Below the pieces are notes generated by a model. It saw nothing but the letters and a program-made list of their open reading frames with translations, did no database searches and was not told the origin of the DNA. Below, in pieces: positions 55,528 to 64,000 of a stretch of 64,000 nt of DNA. Source of the DNA: Verticillium longisporum. Taxonomy: Eukaryota; Ascomycota; Sordariomycetes; Glomerellales; Plectosphaerellaceae. Both the position numbers and the translations under genes were made by a program. The stretch covers positions 1,178,001 through 1,242,000 of the forward strand of contig JAETXT010000015.1 of NCBI GenBank assembly GCA_019188255.1, read 5' to 3'. The number at the start of each line of letters is the position of its first letter. Position 1 is the first letter of the stretch.

Positions 55528-57158
55528 GGTGATGCAAGGCACCTATGCAAGAACTAAGGTAGGTAGATCGAGTATTGGTAGATGCTCTGAACGAATAAGG
55601 TGGTGAAAGTAATCAAGCCCACAGAGCTAAGGGCAGGGCGATGTAGAACACAAACGCAGAGGGACCATGCTATGTGCCGTGTGCCAGGTGCATCGCATCG
55701 CATCGTCGAGGGAAGGCAGACACGGCCCAGATATAAGACGGGAAGCCGAGCTTCTACTAATCAACCCAACCGGCAATTGAGGGTCAACGGACAGGAGGGG
55801 CGCGGCTTCCCATCTCATCTGGGCTTAGTTGCCTTGCCCTTAAGGTGAGGCAGGTAAGGTCGGTAGGTACCTACCTCAAGGTGAGGAGGTGAAGGAGGGT
55901 AAGGCAGGTGAATCCGCTCATGGAGGAAACAGGGTCCAAGTGCCCCTGCCGCGCCCATGGAAGCTCGAGCAAGGCTGTTGCTCTCTTTCTTGCCCGAACC
56001 AGGTGTTTCGCGGAGCCTGCACGAGGAGAGGTCGGGCAAGAACAGATGACCGAAGGCAGACATGAGAAGCGACGAGCAACGAGGGATGAGCCCGAGCAGG
56101 GGACAAGGCGGATGCGAGAATCCCAGACCCATGATGCCACCATCTCGCACCACCACGACGCATCCTCGTGGAAAGGATGCCAGACAGAGCAATCAGGTAT
56201 CAGAAAAGCATCAGAATTGGACTAGCTGGTCCCAGCAGACCGGCGCCCCCGCGCGCCTCGCTGAAGAAAGTCGGGATTCCAGATCGATTAGTACGTAGTC
56301 CCGATCGCAGGGGGCCGTCCGAACGGTAAATCAAAAACACGCGAGCAAGAAAAAACGTACGATGCACTAACCCAGCCGCTCCAGCGCTCCAGCGTGGCGG
56401 CCACGCGCCCGCCCACCTTTCCATCCACCCTGTCCACCCCCCAAGCCCCCTTTCGGAAAAAGCAACCCAGGAACCAAAGCGAGAGAAAAATCAACATGGA
56501 GGGAGACAAAACACCCACACCCCCGGGGCCATGGAGGCGTCCAGGCCTCCTCGTGTCGATTCTGTCGAGTCAAACTCCCCTCTCGAAAACCACTCTGTCC
56601 CGGCATCCTGGGCACCTCCCCACGCAGCTGCTCCCACGCCAGACAGGCATCTCACGGCGAGGCTACAAGTACATGTCGCCAAGCTGGCTGGCTGGCTGGT
56701 ACATAGTACTGTGTACGTCCGTGAGGGGGGGCGCAAGGGATATGGGTTGGGCGATGTGCGACCCCAGGCCCTGCATTGCGGCCCTACCCCTGCCTGCCAT
56801 GCACATGCACCATGCCCTGCAAACCATAAAGCATACGAGTTCACGCTGACCTCCGACGTGAACCCCGGGAAATCACCACAACTCCATCGGCCGCGATCTA
56901 GATTTGTTCGCCAGAGACACGGACGACTAGGGCCTGGCCTGCTTTCCTCGCTCACTGGACGTCCATGGTCCAGTCAAGACGTGTAAGCTGCATCGTTTTC
57001 TGACCGACATGCCACCCTACTGCATCGCTGTGTCCCAAATAAACCCTGCACTGCTGCGTTGCTCCCCTTGCTTACCTGGTTCCGCGGAACTCGCCCACCG
57101 CATCCCGTGATGCAGCAGATGACAGTTCCAGACAGAGTCAGGGAAGGCACGCAAGGAG

Positions 57159-57217
<59 letters not shown>

Positions 57218-59189
57218 AATATGAAGGCCAGAAAGCTTCGTAATCCCGCATACTGTTGGTCTGTTCGTCGCCATTCAGCCCCTCCCTCAGCCCACCAGCT
57301 CCCGAACAGCGTCCCGAAAATTCTAGGGCCTTGGACCGAGCACTTGGATCCAAGAAAGCGAAGCGAAAGCCAAGCTAAGCCCGCCAACGTGGCCAGCCGT
57401 CCCCCCTTTCCCTCGAAGCCACGACGGATCGATCACAAATCACATAATCCCAACCTGCTCTGGCCGTCAGCCCTCTCCATGTCCCATCGGTTCTCCCATC
57501 GGTTCTTCCCGTCTTGTTCTGTAGTGTTTGTCTCCTGTGCTGTTTTTTTTTGTTTACATGATCCTGTCCCGTCCAGACAGATAGGCGAACCCTGTCGGTA
57601 CCTAGTACTGTAATAGCCGCAGGCGCAGAGTTCAAGCCAGCCAGCAAGAACAAACACCACTCACAACAGCCACAGGTGCGAGCGATGGAGCCACAAACAT
57701 CGGCATCCCGCTCCCACACATAGATACAAGTCGATCTGCGCGCCCGCTAGGCGTCAGCCCGGACCCAGTAGTGAAGAGCGGGAGATCATCCCACGAGGTC
57801 GAGGCCCCAGCTGTGTGGGCGCCCTTGTTCCCTCCCACTCTTTTCTGGTTCTCCCGCTCTCCCTTTGCCCCGAAATGCCCTTGTTCGGTCTGCGGGCCTG
57901 TTGTTACCTACCTACCTACCTTGGACACATTAGCAATGACAAGGGCAAAATGCACACGCACGTTCCTCTAGCGCGATGCAGCATTTGTTATGAGAATCCC
58001 TGGAGGAGAGAGTCAGTCAGAAGCCAGTTCTGTCAGGCAGGTGGGCCATTGTTATTTGTCCCTTTGTTCATTTTCTTTTCTCTCCCTCAGAGACGACCAG
58101 CTACCTAGGTATCTTACCGAGGTAGGTAGATACATAGATTAGTGGTCCACCTACGAGATTTGATTCTCGCACGCTCCGTCGGCTTGTAGCATCGGGGATC
58201 CTATGGTTTGCTGACGATTCGGCCGACTTGCCCTAGTGCCCCTGTGTTCTCTCTATCGTTCTAATGTAGGCGAGGCCGAGTGGAAGAGTTTCATGCTGGC
58301 CCTGCCATTCACGATGAGCGCACCCTTGTCTCCAGACGCGACCATCGTTAATCTTTGCCATCCCATACAACATATACCACCCCCACGCTGACCGAGAGCA
58401 CCCTGGAATCGCAAGTGAAGAGATTTGTTTCTTGTCTAAAGTGATTCCTACAATACAACTTGCATACATGAACTGGCTGTCTGCACAGACCGTTCCCTTT
58501 GTTCCCGTTTCTGGTCTGTCCTGACTGGCCCTGCCTGCCTATCTGTCTGCCTGCTGCCTGCCTTCCTTTCAGGTCCATCCAAGCCGTCGAGACTGTCAAA
58601 TAGTCCGAGGCGATACGCTAGCGGCCTTCAGTGCGAGTGCTGTGGTTCCGACTTTCTTTTTGTTTGCTCACACGGAACTCCAAAGCCATCTTCCCGTGTG
58701 CCGCGGGCCGTACAGAAGACCAGTGATCATCAGGTTCCCGAGCCTTCCCCGCCGTCTATAAGAAAAGCAATCGCAATCGACAAAGGAAATTTGAGAGCCG
58801 TAGACATCTGAGGCAGGCGTGCGCGTGCGCTTCGCCATCCCTCATTGCGTCTGTGGTGTCGTTTCCCCCTCTCCGAGAAACCCAAACAGTGGTGTGCCGC
58901 TGCTTCCCGGCCGTAGTATTAGAAGGATGCTAGTGTATTTACCGAGCCTTCCCAGCCTCGCCTGTCTAGCCAATGCGGCCAGAAGCAGTGGCACCGGGAA
59001 GATTTTTAAAAAAGGAATCAAAAGAGACGCAAAGGAAAGACGACGATAGCCGTGGGTATCAGTGTCCATGGGGAAAAAAGACGAGACGAAATGTTGCGTT
59101 ATGCAGCCGCAGTCTCTTATTGCCTACTGCGCCAGGTCTGGGTACTCCCCATACTCTGGCCCGTATCCTTCATCTCCAGCAGCGTTACT
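55528..59189. other. Long intergenic region with (AAAG)n microsatellite
   Basis: About 3.7 kb, downstream of the C2H2 gene and upstream of the DsbA/FrnE-like gene (both minus strand). AGGTACCT-type motifs occur at 55860-55875, 57905-57925 and 58100-58125. Several ORFs of 60-150 codons exist on both strands but are low in complexity or lack domains. Part of it may be 3' UTR of the C2H2 gene. No gene is supported. Confidence 0.5.
57161..57219. repeat. (AAAG)n microsatellite
   Basis: A near-perfect tetranucleotide run of 59 bases, about 15 units. It lies in a gap between genes. Confidence 0.98.
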
Positions 59190-60651
<1,462 letters not shown>

Positions 60652-63600
60652 TACTTTGCGTGTGGTGATCGGGTTGGTTTATGGCGAGGCGTTCCTCTTG
60701 CACGAATCGCTTGCCTGGTGGGAATCAGAAGCCAAAGCGTACGAGTGACGGTGTGGCTTTAAGAATGGTTGCTGACGCGATACACTGTTAGCAGCTGAAG
60801 CACGACGAAGGGAGAGGGGTTGAATAAAGTGTTGAATCGAAGACGTGTGCCAGCACGTCAAGTGACCGATCATTTGCCGCGTCGACGGGCAACAAGATGA
60901 AAAAGAAAGGGATACTAGGGATATGAAGCCTTACATGAGTACTCGAAAGGATCAGATGATATGCTCGATCTGATTTGTCGAACGACGAGGCTCGTTTTGG
61001 CCGCGTAGAGGTATCACCCTGGAATCACCTGTACCGGAAATCGCAACGCTGTATTACAGGCTGAACAGAGAACGAGTCGGGATCGCAGTCGTCTCTGTGA
61101 AAACCGGAAGAACGTCGGTGGGATTATCGGGCTCGTGAGTTGGATGCGAAATTATTCGTATCGCAAGAGGCAGGTCCACTGTACGACTTTCGCGACAGGT
61201 TGGTCGAATCGGGACCGGATGCCAGCACTGCCCACTTCAGGTGTCGAGAACTCGTGAAAGCGCGGGCACTGATCGAGGTTCGATCTCGGGCCGGTGCGAT
61301 ACAGGCAAGTGAATGCTTGCGCGGGTTGATGATGCTCGATCTGGATGGGCTCGAGGCGGTACCAGGTCGGTGAAAGAAAAAAGGGGAGGGATGCAGGCAG
61401 GGAAGAGTTGGTCAAGGACCTTGTGGGATCCCCTGAGAGGAAGGTCAGCTGGTGAAAAGAGTAGAACCAAGTAGCTGAGAACAAGGAAACGAAGTGCTTG
61501 GAAACGAGGGGATGTGAAGGAAGATAGTCTGCGACCGAGACGTGAACAAGTCGATGCCTTGGTCGAGACCGAGTGGTGTGTTTGGACGAGGTCTGGTGCG
61601 CTACGCGTCCAGAAAAAGGTGGTAAGTGAGGGTGGGCGAGATTTGCTTCGGCAAGGTGAGGTAAGAGAAGGCAAGGGGACTGGGGGTGGGCAAGGGGGAC
61701 GCTGGCTGGGGCTTTCCAAGGGGGGCAAGCTCAGGAAACTTTCTGTCACGGGGGTGCAGATGGGCAGGCAGACACGAAGTGTGGATCTGCACCCAAAAAT
61801 GAATGAACCCCGAAAAAAAGTCCAGTTGCGGGCACGGGCCACAACTCATGAGGTGAGGCGGAAGTGACACGCGAGACGCGACTAATAAGGGGGCAGCCAG
61901 GACAGCTTCGTCTCCTTTGTTGTGCTCTCGATGATGTCTTGAACGGATGTTTGGTTGTGAAGGACAGAATGCAAGGAGGTCGCCTTCGCTGCAGGATGTG
62001 GCCAAGAAGATAAGAATACACACAAGTGTGTGTACGAAGGAGGGATGGTGACACGAATCGGAGAGAACGAGAAAGATTCTACTTACAAGCTGAAGTGGAG
62101 TGGAAAGACGTAATGGGTATCGTTTCTTGCTTCGTTCGCAAAAGAAATGCGCGGCGGTGACAGGCAAAGTAGACACCAAATGCTGGCTGGCTGGTGTGTC
62201 GTGAACTGAGTGGGTGTGGCACAGACGCCAGCAAAGAAAATTCGATTGACTTTGTGAGGAGCAGCGTGGTGTTGACGAGAAGCCAAATTCAACTGAAGGC
62301 AAGGTCGGCAGGCGGTTGACGTTGTGGGTGATGGATGGATCGGTGGATGGATGGAGAGAGGGAGACAAGGCAGCTTGAGGACCCTGCGGCTAGGTAGTGA
62401 GCGGGAGGCGCTTTGGTATATAACGATCTGCCAGAACATCGACCAGACTTCGTGCCAGGTGCAGCGGCCGATCCAATTCAGGCACACAACACACAGCAGC
62501 CCACGAGAGATGAGGCAGAGCTGGGCTAAGTGATTTGAATTCAGGTACCTTCCTTGCAACTTTTTCCGCGGCTGGTATGAACTCGTCCAGTGGTGTGCGG
62601 CAGTTTGGTTGGAAGGTTGAGTTGAAACGAAGCGAACGTGCTCCGTTCGAGGCGGCAAGACCAGGGGCCCGGTACGTACTCTGCCAGGTAGCTAGGTGCC
62701 CTGCCGCCCTCGGGTCTGTGGCGGGAGTCTGTTTTAGGCACGTTCAGGCGTCAAGGGGGCGACGGACCACGGATAGATGTGCACCGTGCCACACAGTGCC
62801 TGGACGCCAGCAAGTACATGGGCACCAATTACCTGTGTAGAGACTTACTTTGCTCGAAGAGTGGACTGGTCTCAAGGCTCTCTCTGGCTCCAGCTCTGTC
62901 TCCACTTGACGATCGCCAGTTGGCAGGCAGGTACGTATCACAGTCATGGCCAACCCTGTCTCTCCTTTCTGGGGACTGAATTCCAGAGAGTGGGAGTCAG
63001 CAGGAGGCAGGGGCTGCCCCCCCCCCGGGAGCGCCTTCCATTGATTTTCCAGAAGGGATGTGCACATGGGCAGGCACGGTCAATGCAAGGACGCCAGATC
63101 CTGGCCACTTCTCCTTTTCCCTCTCCACTGTCCGCCCAGAACATATTTTCTTCCCTTGCTTGCCGGCAGAGGAGCATGACTATTGTTTCTATTCTGCTAT
63201 TGCATTTGAAAGCGCATCACGATCCTCTATAGCGTCGTCAGCCATGTTTGTTTACGTGTTTCTGACCGAGTTCTCCATCAATCGTAAGCCACACTGTCCT
63301 CTGAACGTTTACTGCCTTTCCACAGTCTCGTCCAACATCGGGCTATTTCCTCCATCCCCACTCTGTGGACACTGACCAAGTTGCAGGCTGAGACATCAAT
63401 TAGCTTGTCCATGGCCCACCTTGCCTAATTCAAGATGGACCGGCTTTGGCCGTGATGACAGCCCTCCTCATTCACGTCATGCTCATTTCCCACCCCGTCG
63501 GTCACTGGTCATGGGGCTCTGGACTCTGGGTATTGAGAGATCTAAGATCTGCTGAGCAGTGCTGTTCGAGGGCTGAACGACAAGGCCGCCCACTACGTCC

Positions 63601-64000
63601 TTTTTGAGCCTGTGCCCAGCGATCCGTCAAAATGAACGAGTCTCTAAATACCGACGGCGCCAAGGTACATCCAGCATTGATTCGACGTCTTCGGATCACC
63701 ATCACGCTCAACAAGCGCGAGTGCTTTCCTGCTGTGTTCTCAGACGGCGCCATACTGGAAGCTGGCCTTTCGCAAAGATACTGTCGGAAGAACGTCCCTG
63801 CGTTGTTTCGACTCCCTTTCTCGATCGAGAACAAGCCGAGCCACTGTTTATTCTCGACATTTCCAATTCGTCGTCGGGACACGGCTGTCATGTTTGGGCT
63901 GCCTGGGTCCGCTCCCTTTCAGCATACCACTGTCTCTAGACTTCTGGGTGCTCGGATAAACTGAATTCGGGCTTCTCCCTCGCCGTGCATCATAAGCTTG
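60652..64000. other. Right-end intergenic region, no supportable gene
   Basis: About 3.3 kb upstream of the C2H2 gene. A 200-codon minus-strand ORF at 61237-61842 and another at 61601-62368 are Ser/Pro/Arg-rich and look like leader or promoter sequence. Towards the end there is a C10 run (63017-63026) and an ORF at 63632-63964 with no known domain. The C2H2 gene may have a long leader or 5' UTR introns here; I cannot show that. Confidence 0.45.

Noticed and set aside
63632..63964. 110-codon plus-strand ORF near the right edge
   Set aside because: Starts with ATG and looks mildly protein-like, but has no known domain and no intron or neighbour support.

Overview
The window is nuclear DNA of a filamentous ascomycete, most likely a sordariomycete and probably Hypocreales. 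The signs are short spliceosomal introns (about 50-150 bp, GT..AG, usually with a CTRAC-like branch site), high GC with GC-rich third codon positions, and typically fungal genes: an 8-cysteine class II hydrophobin, a Yap1-type bZIP factor, an AcuK/ERT1-type gluconeogenesis regulator, fungal Zn2Cys6 factors and a membrane-anchored GH5 glucanase. The species cannot be named from sequence alone. No rRNA, convincing tRNA, CRISPR array, intact transposon or plasmid feature was seen.

Layout. 1-4.4 kb: HSL-type alpha/beta hydrolase (-, runs off the left edge), TSR2-type 40S biogenesis factor (+), BSD-domain protein (-). 7.7-13.1 kb: Yap1-type oxidative-stress factor (+) converging on a YANK/STK32-type kinase (-). 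13.1-20.1 kb is gene-poor. 20.1-28.8 kb: class II hydrophobin (-), small mitochondrial protein (+), RING-H2 protein (-), a broken FMP52-like gene (+), riboflavin kinase (+). 29.2-41.2 kb, all minus strand: AcuK-type regulator, DHA1-type MFS transporter, membrane-anchored exo-beta-1,3-glucanase. 42.9-51.5 kb, all plus strand: SnoaL-like protein, Zn2Cys6 regulator, short-chain dehydrogenase, branched-chain 2-oxoacid dehydrogenase E1 beta, F-actin capping protein alpha, cytochrome b5. 52.5-60.7 kb: an orphan ORF, TFIIE beta (+), a DsbA/FrnE-like oxidoreductase (-), a C2H2 zinc-finger factor (-). The last 3.3 kb hold no gene I can support.

Most genes are independent housekeeping or regulatory functions, not a cluster. 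The only pair that looks functionally linked is the Zn2Cys6 regulator at 43.9 kb with the short-chain dehydrogenase 0.27 kb downstream.

The main result of close reading is a set of broken reading frames in otherwise well-conserved genes. Single-base shifts, several inside C or G homopolymers, affect the BCKDH E1 beta, Zn2Cys6 and C2H2 genes and perhaps the glucanase N-terminus and the small mitochondrial protein. The FMP52-like gene has lost about 50 central codons. Homopolymer errors in the assembly are the simplest explanation for the single-base cases; the FMP52 deletion looks real. I found no convincing undescribed system. The most unusual non-coding signal is a palindromic AGGTACCT-type motif that recurs in many intergenic regions. 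Exon coordinates were worked out by hand from splice motifs and reading-frame continuity.
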